DNA of 64,000 nt, taken from positions 62,001-126,000 of the forward strand of contig JADLFH010000030.1 of the NCBI GenBank assembly GCA_020845705.1, given 5' to 3'. A program made the translations under genes and the position numbers. Position 1 is the stretch's first letter, and each line of letters opens with the position of its first letter. Below are positions 8,920 through 16,377 of this stretch, in pieces. The notes beneath the pieces are model-generated. The model did not search any database. It had not been told where the DNA came from and saw only the letters and a program-made list of their open reading frames with translations. The stretch is from Microthrixaceae bacterium. GTDB taxonomy: Bacteria > Actinomycetota > Acidimicrobiia > Acidimicrobiales > Microtrichaceae.

Positions 8920-9972
8920 GTGGGCGCCCTCGATGGACACGGAGGGTGGCGTGGCACCCTTCTGACGCTCACGGACGGCGTTGACGTTTCGGCCGAGCAG
9001 GCGGCTGCTGCGATCGACGAGATCCTCGACGGTGAGGCCACGGTCGCTCAGATGGCAGCGTTCCTCGCGGCATTGAGAACGAAGGGGGCGGCCTCAGCCG
9101 AGGTGGTGGCGATGGTCGACGCGATGCTGGGCCACGCGGCACCACTCGAGCTTCCCGACCCCGATGCCACCATCGACATCGTGGGAACCGGGGGATCGCG
9201 CCTTCGGCAGGATCGTGCGTTCAACATCTCGACCACCGCGTGCTTCGTCGTGGCGGGCGCCGGGGTTCCCGTGTGCAAGCACGGCAATCGGCGGGCGTCG
9301 TCCTCCTCGGGCTCAACCGACGTGCTCGAGGCCCTCGGGGTGGTTGTCGAGCTCGACGGCGAGGCGGTTCGCCGCTGCGTTTCCGAAGCAGGGATCGGGT
9401 TCGCGTTCGCTCGGTTGTTCCATCCCGCCATGCGCCACGCCGCGCAGGTTCGTTCCGAGCTGGGGATACCCACGGTGTTCAACATCCTCGGGCCGCTGTC
9501 GCACCCGGGTCGGGTTCGTCGACAGGTCATCGGCGTGGCGGACCCCGCCCTTGCACCCATGGTGGTGGACGTGCTGCGGCGTCGTGGCTCGCCACGGGCG
9601 ATGGTCGTACACGGATCCGACGGACTCGACGAGCTCACCTTGTCGGGCCCCTCCTACGTGTGGGAGCTGCGTGAGGGCGACGTGGGCCACTACGAGGTCC
9701 ATCCCGCCCACCTCGGGATGGAAGTCGTCGTCACCGAGGACATCGGAGTTGGCGCTCCGGAGGCCAACGCAGAGGCTGTGGGGGAGGTCCTGGGTGGATC
9801 GCCCTCTCACCGCCGCGACGTGGTCGTGCTCAACGCTGCGGCGGGCCTGATCGTGGCCGGCGCTGCCGACGATTTTGCCGCGGCGATCGAGCTGGCGAAC
9901 ACGTCGATCGACTCCGGGTCCGCGGCCGGCGCACTCACCCGGCTCATCGACGCTTCACACCGAGCCGGCTGA
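8920..9972 (+). CDS. trpD: Anthranilate phosphoribosyltransferase
   Basis: The 350-residue enzyme transfers phosphoribose from PRPP to anthranilate, the second step of tryptophan synthesis. Family motifs are GTGG (PRPP loop), FNIST, KHGNR, SGSTDVLEALG, FNILGPLSHP and HGSDGLDE (metal-binding acidic pair). One deviation is that GTGG is followed by SRLRQDRA before FNIST. This replaces the usual aspartate and lengthens the loop by about three residues. The start is the GTG at 8920, eight bases after the whiB stop. No other trp gene is nearby. It converges on the DEDD nuclease gene, with 2 bases between the stops. Confidence 0.88.
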   Translation: MGALDGHGGWRGTLLTLTDGVDVSAEQAAAAIDEILDGEATVAQMAAFLAALRTKGAASAEVVAMVDAMLGHAAPLELPDPDATIDIVGTGGSRLRQDRAFNISTTACFVVAGAGVPVCKHGNRRASSSSGSTDVLEALGVVVELDGEAVRRCVSEAGIGFAFARLFHPAMRHAAQVRSELGIPTVFNILGPLSHPGRVRRQVIGVADPALAPMVVDVLRRRGSPRAMVVHGSDGLDELTLSGPSYVWELREGDVGHYEVHPAHLGMEVVVTEDIGVGAPEANAEAVGEVLGGSPSHRRDVVVLNAAAGLIVAGAADDFAAAIELANTSIDSGSAAGALTRLIDASHRAG

Positions 9973-9979
9973 GCTCAGC
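9968..9979. terminator. Palindrome holding both stop codons of convergent genes
   Basis: The 12-base perfect palindrome gctgagctcagc contains the TGA of trpD (9970-9972) and the TGA of the minus-strand nuclease gene (9977-9975). Flanking gccg/cggc lengthens it imperfectly. It could form a short hairpin in both transcripts. Confidence 0.35.
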
Positions 9980-11672
9980 GGCGTGTTGCCGCCAACATCG
10001 AAGCCTGCTCGGCGATCCACCTTCGTGGCGATGACCACTCGCCCGAGACCACCTCGATCCGACGCGAGGGTCCGTGTCGGTCGAGCCAGCGGCTGACCAC
10101 CAACAACTCGGCGGCGAGGGCTGGGGGCAGGGGTCCGTTCTCGGGGGGGCCTGGATCCGCCGGAGTTGCCTCGACTGCTCGCCACCCGTCCTCGAAGGGG
10201 AGGCCACCGGTGGGGGTCGGCTCTCGCACCCGTGTCAGCCGCCCTCGGCGGAACTCCATCGCAGTCCCGTTCCCGCAGCCGACGACCAGCAGCCTCACGC
10301 GTCGCAGTGCGTCGAGGCGGCGTTGCCGCGCCAGGGTGTCGACCAGTGCCGCGAGCCGGTCGCGGGTGACAGCCGCCTCCTCGAAGCGGTCCGTTGCGGC
10401 AAGGTGCTCCATCCGGGCCCAGAGGGGCTCGACGAGGGTCGATGGGTTGGCGGTGAGCCCCTCGATCGCGCCGCGCACGGCCTCGGCATAGCCGGCGGGA
10501 TCGGGTGGCCCGGCGCAGGGACAGAGTGCGACGCCGAGCTGCGCGCCCAGACACGGCCCTCGTCGGCTGCTGGGCGATGCGCCGCAGCGTCGCAGGGGCA
10601 CGACGGAATGGACCGCGTCGATGACACTGCGCGCGACCCGTGCGGAGGAGATCGGACCGAGGACGAAGGACCCGTCGTCGTGTCGGCGGTGAACGACGGT
10701 GAGGCGTGGGAAGGGTTGGTTCAAGGCGAACCTGATGTAGACCGCGGCTGCCGAGCGGGTGCCGTGGCGGTTGAAGCGCGGTTCGAGATGGTGGATCAGG
10801 CGACTCTCCAGCACCGAGGCCTCGAGCTCGGTGGTGCAGGTCTTGTGGTCGATGCGCTCGGTCTCGCGTAGCAGCCCGCCGATCTTCCGGCGGTCATCGG
10901 TGGAGAAGTACTGGCGCACCCTGGCACGGAGGTTCGTGGCCTTGCCCACGTAGAGCACCTGCCCACGCCGGTCTCGGAAGAGGTAGACGCCCGGTGTCCT
11001 GGGCAGGCGATCGGTGAGGCGGAGCTTGGCGACGTGCGCGCCGCCGGCGAGGGTCGGCAGCTCTCGGAGGTCGTCGAGGCCGCTGACGCCGAGTCCTCCC
11101 GCGCGCTCTATCAGGACGTGAAGGAGATCGGCGGTCGTGAGCGCGTCGTCGAGCGCTCGGTGCGTGGGGCGGTGGTCGAGACGGAATCGGGTGGCAAGGG
11201 TGTCGAGCTTGCAGTTGGGCACCTCGTCACGAACCAGGCGGCGGGCAAGCGCGAGGGTGTCGATGGTCGGGTTGGGGAGCGGTTCGCGCTGGTCGCGACG
11301 CAGCGCGGCCTGGAGGAAGGACATGTCGAAGCGAACGTTGTGGCCCACGATCACCGAATCGGCGATGAACTCGACGAGGGTGGGCAGGACCGCTTCGATT
11401 CGTGGGGACCTGACCACCATGACGTCGGTGATGCCCGTGAGCACGGTGATCGTGGGAGGGATCGCCCTGCCGGGGTTGACCAGCGTCTGGAAGGTTCCGA
11501 CGGCGACACCGCCCTGCACCTTCACCGCGCCGATCTCGGTGATCGCACATTCGGCGGGCGAGCCCCCCGTCGTCTCCAGGTCGATCACGCAGAACGTGGT
11601 GTCCTGTAGGGGTTTCCCCAGGTCGTCGAAGGATCGTTGCGCCTGACGGACCCGAGCCGAGGTAGCGGCCAC
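9975..11672 (-). CDS. DEDD exonuclease fused to GIY-YIG/UvrC-like region
   Basis: This 565-residue two-part nuclease has a DnaQ-like 3'-5' exonuclease domain at residues 25-190, with CVIDLETTG, GHNVRFDMSFL and THRALDDA supplying the acidic residues. A GIY-YIG domain spans about 220-310 (TPGVYLFRDRRGQVLYVGKATNLRARV). A UvrC-like C-terminal part includes a helical UVR-like stretch near residues 410-440. It should act in DNA repair; this architecture is known in actinobacteria (I recall Rv2191 of M. tuberculosis). The GTG at 11672 abuts a LexA-like box, and a second box lies just upstream, so SOS induction is likely. Confidence 0.88.
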   Translation of the reverse strand: MAATSARVRQAQRSFDDLGKPLQDTTFCVIDLETTGGSPAECAITEIGAVKVQGGVAVGTFQTLVNPGRAIPPTITVLTGITDVMVVRSPRIEAVLPTLVEFIADSVIVGHNVRFDMSFLQAALRRDQREPLPNPTIDTLALARRLVRDEVPNCKLDTLATRFRLDHRPTHRALDDALTTADLLHVLIERAGGLGVSGLDDLRELPTLAGGAHVAKLRLTDRLPRTPGVYLFRDRRGQVLYVGKATNLRARVRQYFSTDDRRKIGGLLRETERIDHKTCTTELEASVLESRLIHHLEPRFNRHGTRSAAAVYIRFALNQPFPRLTVVHRRHDDGSFVLGPISSARVARSVIDAVHSVVPLRRCGASPSSRRGPCLGAQLGVALCPCAGPPDPAGYAEAVRGAIEGLTANPSTLVEPLWARMEHLAATDRFEEAAVTRDRLAALVDTLARQRRLDALRRVRLLVVGCGNGTAMEFRRGRLTRVREPTPTGGLPFEDGWRAVEATPADPGPPENGPLPPALAAELLVVSRWLDRHGPSRRIEVVSGEWSSPRRWIAEQASMLAATRR

Positions 11673-11684
11673 GAACGCACGTTC
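11673..11684. promoter_or_regulatory. LexA-like SOS box 1 (GAAC-N4-GTTC)
   Basis: GAACGCACGTTC directly precedes the nuclease start codon. On the minus strand a TAGAAC -10-like hexamer (11686-11681) overlaps it, so a bound repressor would block the promoter. Actinobacterial LexA sites have the core GAAC-N4-GTTC. Confidence 0.65.
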
Positions 11685-11688
11685 TAGC

Positions 11689-11700
11689 GAACGTACGTTC
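11689..11700. promoter_or_regulatory. LexA-like SOS box 2 (perfect palindrome)
   Basis: GAACGTACGTTC is fully palindromic and lies 16 bases (centre to centre) from box 1. Tandem boxes suggest tight, cooperative repression of the DEDD/GIY-YIG gene and possibly of the divergent zinc-ribbon gene. Confidence 0.65.
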
Positions 11701-11728
11701 TCACGTCAACTCGTGTCGCCCGGGTTGG

Positions 11729-11734
11729 TAGCGT
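11729..11734 (+). promoter_or_regulatory. -10 element TAGCGT, leaderless start
   Basis: TAGCGT ends seven bases before the ATG of the zinc-ribbon gene at 11742, with no ribosome site between them. Confidence 0.5.
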
Positions 11735-11741
11735 CGCGGCG

Positions 11742-11984
11742 ATGTCCCAGCCCGATTCGCCGACCCGGTACCGATGTAGCTCGTGTGGCAACCTGACCCG
11801 CTTCGACGTGACCACCTCACGCCGCACCCGGGCGTTCCACCACTACACGGTCGGTGGCGAGCTGGAGGTGGAGGAGGTCGAAGTGCTCTCCGAAACGGTC
11901 GAGGAGGTCCGCTGCCGTTGGTGTGGGACCGGCTCGGCAGTCGTCGAGATGGCCGCTGAGGAGAAGGCGGACCAGGCGGGGTGA
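11742..11984 (+). CDS. Small zinc-ribbon protein
   Basis: The 80-residue protein has CSSC at residues 12-15 and CRWC at about 58-61, the spacing of a zinc ribbon. An acidic strand-rich segment (ELEVEEVEVLSETVEEV) lies between the knuckles. The function is unknown. Its stop overlaps the GTG of the NYN-domain gene by four bases (GTGA), so the two are translationally coupled and may act together. The tandem LexA-like boxes lie about 40-70 bases upstream of the start, leaving open a weak SOS effect. Confidence 0.7.
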   Translation: MSQPDSPTRYRCSSCGNLTRFDVTTSRRTRAFHHYTVGGELEVEEVEVLSETVEEVRCRWCGTGSAVVEMAAEEKADQAG

Positions 11985-13252
11985 ACGCGAACTCGCCCCA
12001 GACCCGGGACACCGCGGAGCTCGACCGCTTCTTCCAGCCCGTACTCGACGCCGCAGTCCTGGTGGCACGAGAACGCTCGGCGGACGACGGTGTCTCCGCA
12101 GTGCCGACCCGACTCCGGCCGTTCCTGCGTGTGGCGAAGCTGCCCAAGGCAGGCTTGGCCGCCGCGCGGCTTGCCCTGGAGGAGGATTCGGAGCTGCGCG
12201 CCGCGGTGGCGGAGCGGATCGAGGAGTCGGAGGTCGGGAGGGGGCCGTGGCTGTGGGTCAGTCGACCCGACGGCTGGCGAAGCGAGCTCGAGGGGGAGTG
12301 GGAGCTCTGGCGCGACCAGCAGCAACAACGCGTGGACGCCGAGGCGGAGCGTTCCTCCACCCGCCTCCTGGAACGGGCAACCGAGACCGCCCAGCGGCTC
12401 GCACGGCGGGTTGAACAGCTCGAAGCCCTGTTGGGCGCCGCCGAGGCGGAGACGGCCGTCGCCCGCTCGGAGGCGGCCGCTTCGGCCGCGGAGCGTGACT
12501 CGGCGACAGAGGAGCTGCAAAGGCGGGTGACCGAGCGTGCCGAGGCGGTGCGTCAGCTGAAGCACACCGAGGATCTCCTCGCCACTCGCACAGCCGAGCT
12601 GCGCGAGGTGGAGGACCTGCTGGCGGAGGACGGCGCAGAGACGCCCGAACCTGTCGCGGTCGACCGAGACGAGCTCGCCGAGGCCGTCCGTCACGCCGCC
12701 TCGCAACTCGACCCCCTCCTGCGGTCGCTCAAGCGCCTCGCCGATCTCGTGGGGCTGGATCTCTCGGCTCAGACCAACGAGGCCGCTGTTGCGCCGAAGC
12801 GCCGTCGGGCGGCACGGCTGGGTCGGGGTATCGCAGCGGAGTCCACTCAGGCTGCGGAGGCTCTCCTCGCTCTGGGGGGCGCGGTCGTGTTCATCGACGG
12901 CTACAACGTGACGATGACCGTTTGGCCCACGCTGACGGCCACCGACCAGCGTCGGGCGCTGGAACGCTCGGTGGCGTCGCTTGCCGCCAGGACAGGTGCC
13001 GAGATGCACGTGGTCTACGACGGTGACGGCTCCGTCGGCGCTCCCGCCCGCTCCAGCGACTCCGGAGTACGCGTCAGGTTCACGGCGGTGGACATCGAGG
13101 CCGACGACGAGATCCTCGATCTGATCGCCTCGGTCACCCTGGAGCGGCCGGTGATCGTGGTCTCCGACGATCGCCGGGTGCAGTCCGGAGCGCGGCGCCG
13201 GGGGGCCAACGTTGTGGGCTCCCGCCAACTCCAGCCGCTGCTTCTCCGCTGA
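11981..13252 (+). CDS. Coiled-coil protein with C-terminal NYN/PIN-like nuclease domain
   Basis: In this 423-residue protein, residues 1-120 are helical and acidic. Residues 120-230 are a long Ala/Glu/Arg coiled coil. Residues 300-423 form a YacP/NYN-type RNase domain with VVFIDGYNVTMT, HVVYDGDGS, DDEILDLI and VIVVSDDRRVQ, which keep the acidic metal-binding residues. YacP relatives (Rae1) cleave mRNA on ribosomes in Firmicutes; here an RNA target is inferred from family only. The coiled coil may give dimerisation. It is coupled to the upstream zinc-ribbon gene, a likely RNA- or protein-binding partner. Confidence 0.8.
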   Translation: MNANSPQTRDTAELDRFFQPVLDAAVLVARERSADDGVSAVPTRLRPFLRVAKLPKAGLAAARLALEEDSELRAAVAERIEESEVGRGPWLWVSRPDGWRSELEGEWELWRDQQQQRVDAEAERSSTRLLERATETAQRLARRVEQLEALLGAAEAETAVARSEAAASAAERDSATEELQRRVTERAEAVRQLKHTEDLLATRTAELREVEDLLAEDGAETPEPVAVDRDELAEAVRHAASQLDPLLRSLKRLADLVGLDLSAQTNEAAVAPKRRRAARLGRGIAAESTQAAEALLALGGAVVFIDGYNVTMTVWPTLTATDQRRALERSVASLAARTGAEMHVVYDGDGSVGAPARSSDSGVRVRFTAVDIEADDEILDLIASVTLERPVIVVSDDRRVQSGARRRGANVVGSRQLQPLLLR

Positions 13253-13290
13253 GCCGCTTCGCTGTCACACCCCGTCACGAGAATGTGGGC

Positions 13291-13551
13291 ATGGCTTCCC
13301 CCGATCCTGTGCTGTCGATCGCGTGCGACGACTGTGTGATGGCCGCAACCGCGGCGTGTGACGACTGCCTCGTGTCCTACCTCTGCTCCGAGGTGCGTGG
13401 CCCCTCCGAGGTGCCGCCCCGCTCCAACGTTGCGCACCAGAGCTCCGATGCGCGCTCCGTCGTGCTCGATCTCGACGAGCACCGCGCCGTTCGGCGCCTC
13501 CAAGCGGCGGGGCTGTTGCCTCGGAGTCGGCATCGTTCCCGCGTGGTGTGA
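13291..13551 (+). CDS. Small paired-CDDC cysteine protein
   Basis: The 86-residue protein has two CDDC motifs near the N-terminus, a further cysteine (SYLC), then a variable stretch and a conserved-looking tail (LDLDEHRAVRRLQAAGLLP). A metal- or cluster-binding role is possible but unproven. The ATG at 13291 is preferred over the GTG at 13285. The 3' end overlaps the queG start by four bases, so the protein is made together with QueG, itself an iron-sulfur enzyme. I recall similar small proteins in other actinobacteria without a named function. Confidence 0.6.
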   Translation: MASPDPVLSIACDDCVMAATAACDDCLVSYLCSEVRGPSEVPPRSNVAHQSSDARSVVLDLDEHRAVRRLQAAGLLPRSRHRSRVV

Positions 13552-14669
13552 GCGAGGTGGCGGTGGGTGGGCAGTGGGTGGGCCGCACTTGCCGCGGCGA
13601 GAATGTCGGAGTGGGTGTCGATGGGCTTGCCGCCGAGGTGCGAGATGCCGCGCTCTCAGCCGGGCTCGCCGCGGTGGGCACCTGTCGTGCGGCTTCTTGG
13701 ACCCGAACCCGCGCTCTGCTCGACGAGGGCCGTCACGGCGGTCGTCACGGCGGGATGGCCTTCACCTACCGGAACCCGCCGCGCTCGACCGAGCCGCACC
13801 GCATCCTGTCGAACGCGGCCACTCTCGTCGTGGGTGCGTGGCCATATGCCGCCCGCCCGCCCGATCCGCCTTCGGGCCCGGGTGCCGTCGCGGCGCGGGT
13901 TGCCCGCTATGCAACCGAAGACCACTACGCGCACTTGAGAGCGGCGCTCGATCAGGTTGCGGCACTGCTGCGCGAAAGAGGCCACCGTGGGGTCGTGATG
14001 GCCGATGACAACAGCGTGGTGGATCGGGAAGCGGCTTGGCGGGCCGGGCTGGGCTTCTGCGGCAAGAACGCGAACATCCTGCTGCCGGGTCGCGGGAGTT
14101 GGTTCATCCTCGGGTCGGTTGTCACAGACGCCGTCCTTCCGCCGTTCCAGCCGCCCGTGGCCGACCAATGCGGCTCGTGTCGGCGTTGCATCGACGGGTG
14201 CCCCACCGGCGCCATCGTCGGACCCGGAGTCATCGACGCGCGCCGGTGCCTGGCTTGGCTGTTGCAGCGTCCCGGGACGTTCCCACCGGAGTTCCGCTCT
14301 GCCCTCGGGGACCGGATCTACGGCTGTGACGACTGCCAGGAGGTGTGTCCGGCGGCCCGCCGCGAGGAATCCCGATCCCAACTGGGGCCGCCGGGCCACT
14401 GGCTCGACGCGATCGAGCTGCTGAGCCTCGACGACGCGGATCTCCTCGAGCGATGTGAGCGTTGGTACATCGCCGGCCGGGATCCGAACGTGGTGCGACG
14501 GAACCTGCTCCTGGTGACCGGAAACGCCGGCGATCCCCTCGATCCGGAGGTGCTCGCGATCGTCGAGGAGTTCGCGAGCCATGACGATCCGTTGCTCGCG
14601 GAGCACGCCCGTTGGGCCCGCGGCCAACTGGAGCAGCGTCGACGCAACAGCGAAGATGGCGCTGCGTGA
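13548..14669 (+). CDS. queG: Epoxyqueuosine reductase
   Basis: The 373-residue enzyme catalyses the last reduction in queuosine synthesis (epoxyqueuosine to queuosine in tRNA) using cobalamin and two 4Fe-4S clusters. It has an N-terminal cobalamin-binding domain with YRNPPRS and ATLVVGAWPYA. The ferredoxin region has CGSCRRCIDGCPTGA and CDDCQEVCPAA. HEAT-like helices follow at the C-terminus (DPNVVRRNLLLVTGN). The length fits the family. The start GTG overlaps the stop of the preceding gene, and the stop overlaps the next GTG, so it sits in the middle of a coupled operon. Confidence 0.92.
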   Translation: MSEVAVGGQWVGRTCRGENVGVGVDGLAAEVRDAALSAGLAAVGTCRAASWTRTRALLDEGRHGGRHGGMAFTYRNPPRSTEPHRILSNAATLVVGAWPYAARPPDPPSGPGAVAARVARYATEDHYAHLRAALDQVAALLRERGHRGVVMADDNSVVDREAAWRAGLGFCGKNANILLPGRGSWFILGSVVTDAVLPPFQPPVADQCGSCRRCIDGCPTGAIVGPGVIDARRCLAWLLQRPGTFPPEFRSALGDRIYGCDDCQEVCPAARREESRSQLGPPGHWLDAIELLSLDDADLLERCERWYIAGRDPNVVRRNLLLVTGNAGDPLDPEVLAIVEEFASHDDPLLAEHARWARGQLEQRRRNSEDGAA

Positions 14670-15790
14670 GGCACCTCCTCGTCACCAACGACTTCCCACC
14701 CAAGCTCGGTGGCATCCAGTCCTATCTCTGGGAGCTGTGGCGTCGACTGCCTGCCGAGGACGTGACCGTTCTCACCTCACCACACGACCGGTCCGGGGCC
14801 TTCGACGCGGCGCAGCCCTTCCGCGTCGAGCGCATCCGTGAACCGGTGCTGTTGCCCCATCCGCTGCTGGCCCGGCGCATCCTCACGTTGGCCGACGAGG
14901 TGGAGGCAGAACTGATCCTGTTGGACCCGGCCTTGCCGCTGGGCCTCCTCGGTCCCGCGTTGGGGCGGCCCTATGGGCTCGTCCTCCACGGTGCCGAGGT
15001 GACGGTTCCGGGGCGGCTCCCGTTGAGTGGGTCGGTTCTGAGGCGTGTGCTCGGTGGCGCTGATCTGGTTGTGGCCGCCGGCGGCTACCCCCTGGCCGAG
15101 GCCCAGCGGGCGGCGCGGCGCACCCTTCCATCGGTGGTCGTTCCACCCGGCGTCGACACGGCGCGGTTCGTTCCGCTGGACCCATCGTCACGGTCGGCCG
15201 CGCGTGCGCGGTTCGGGATCGCGCCCGAAGCGACAGTCGTCCTGGGCGTGAGCCGCCTCGTGCCCAGGAAGGGTTTCGACACGCTCATCGAAGCCACGGC
15301 ACGGCTGGGCCGCCACGACGTGGAGTTGGTGATCGCCGGCGCTGGTCGGGACCAAGCGCGTCTGGAGCGCCTGGCGGAAGGGCGGCGGGTCCGCTTCCTC
15401 GGGCGTGTGGATGACGACGACCTGCCGGCACTCTACGGATGCGCGGATCTCTTTTCGATGCTGTGTCGCGACCGGTGGCTCGGCCTCGAACAGGAGGGAT
15501 TCGGCATCGTCTTCCTGGAGGCCGCGGCGACGGCCGTTGCGTCGCTGGCCGGGCGATCGGGGGGTTCGCACGAGGCGGTGGTGGACGGTGCCACCGGCCT
15601 CGTGGTGGATCGGCCCACAGACGTCGATGAGGTCGCGGCGGCTTTGGAGGTGTTGGTGGACGACGCGGAGCTGCGGGCACGGTTCGGTCTCGCTGCACGC
15701 GAGCGTGCCGTCGCCGAGTTCGACTACGACCTGCTGGCCACACGGCTGCACGACGCGATCGCGGGATCGGTGCCCGGGGCGCTGCGGTGA
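14666..15790 (+). CDS. Family 4 glycosyltransferase, PimB-like
   Basis: The 374-residue GT-B enzyme begins HLLVTNDFPPKLGGIQSYL, the acceptor-side loop typical of actinobacterial PimB'/PimA-type mannosyltransferases. Its C-terminal donor site has VLGVSRLVPRKGFDTLI, EQEGFGIVFLEAAA and GGSHEAV. PimB' adds the second mannose to phosphatidylinositol monomannoside at the cytosolic membrane face, and synteny with mycobacterial pimB' supports that reading. Another lipid or trehalose-type acceptor remains possible. Its GTG overlaps the queG stop by four bases. Confidence 0.82.
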   Translation: MRHLLVTNDFPPKLGGIQSYLWELWRRLPAEDVTVLTSPHDRSGAFDAAQPFRVERIREPVLLPHPLLARRILTLADEVEAELILLDPALPLGLLGPALGRPYGLVLHGAEVTVPGRLPLSGSVLRRVLGGADLVVAAGGYPLAEAQRAARRTLPSVVVPPGVDTARFVPLDPSSRSAARARFGIAPEATVVLGVSRLVPRKGFDTLIEATARLGRHDVELVIAGAGRDQARLERLAEGRRVRFLGRVDDDDLPALYGCADLFSMLCRDRWLGLEQEGFGIVFLEAAATAVASLAGRSGGSHEAVVDGATGLVVDRPTDVDEVAAALEVLVDDAELRARFGLAARERAVAEFDYDLLATRLHDAIAGSVPGALR

Positions 15791-16377
15791 GCGGTAGGTC
15801 GGGACCTGGCGACATCGCGGCGGCCCGCGCCGCGGATCAGGAGGCCGCGCGTCGGCGTCGGGAGATCCAACAGGCTCTGATCCGCGAGCGGTTCGGCCAC
15901 GAGGTGCCGGGCCGACCGCTGGTGGCGCTCAACCTCGTGCTCACCGCAGCGATGGTCGTCACCTCGGCGCTCGGCGTGTTCGACTACGACCGCTTCGCGT
16001 TCCACGCAGCGTTGGTGGATCTGGCGATCTTCGCGGTCGGACTCACCCTGTTCGTCGTGGCTCTGTGGCTGGGTGCCCAGCGAAGCCGTGAGGCCGAGAT
16101 GGACGTCGCCGCTTGGTTCTTCCTCGCGCGAGTGGCCCCCGACGCAATCCGTCGCCCGATGCTCCTGGCACTGACGCTCCAGACCGTCGTGTCGTTGGGG
16201 GCGGCGTTCATGACGATGGCGGAGGCCACCGCCGCAGGCGATCAAGCGACGAAGATGGCCTTCGGTACGCTGGTGCCGATCTTCGGGCTCGCCGTAAACG
16301 GGGTGTGGAGTGCCCGCTACGGTGCGTTCCCGCCCCGGTCGAGCGGGGTGTCGGCAGGGGGGCCCGGATCCCGATGA
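15787..16377 (+). CDS. Membrane protein with basic cytosolic N-terminus
   Basis: This 196-residue protein has a charged N-terminal 55 residues with an Arg/Ala-rich helix. Four hydrophobic segments follow (near residues 58-75, 82-100, 120-142 and 150-168). No family motif is recognised. The gene overlaps both neighbours by four bases, linking a PimB-like glycosyltransferase to an ArsA-like ATPase. A role in envelope lipid assembly is only suggested by context. Confidence 0.65.
   Translation: MSGRSGPGDIAAARAADQEAARRRREIQQALIRERFGHEVPGRPLVALNLVLTAAMVVTSALGVFDYDRFAFHAALVDLAIFAVGLTLFVVALWLGAQRSREAEMDVAAWFFLARVAPDAIRRPMLLALTLQTVVSLGAAFMTMAEATAAGDQATKMAFGTLVPIFGLAVNGVWSARYGAFPPRSSGVSAGGPGSR

Noticed and set aside
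16113-16373. Extended N-terminus of the ArsA-like ATPase
   Set aside because: It overlaps the membrane-protein gene; the P-loop normally lies within the first 20 residues and the ATG at 16374 overlaps the upstream stop.
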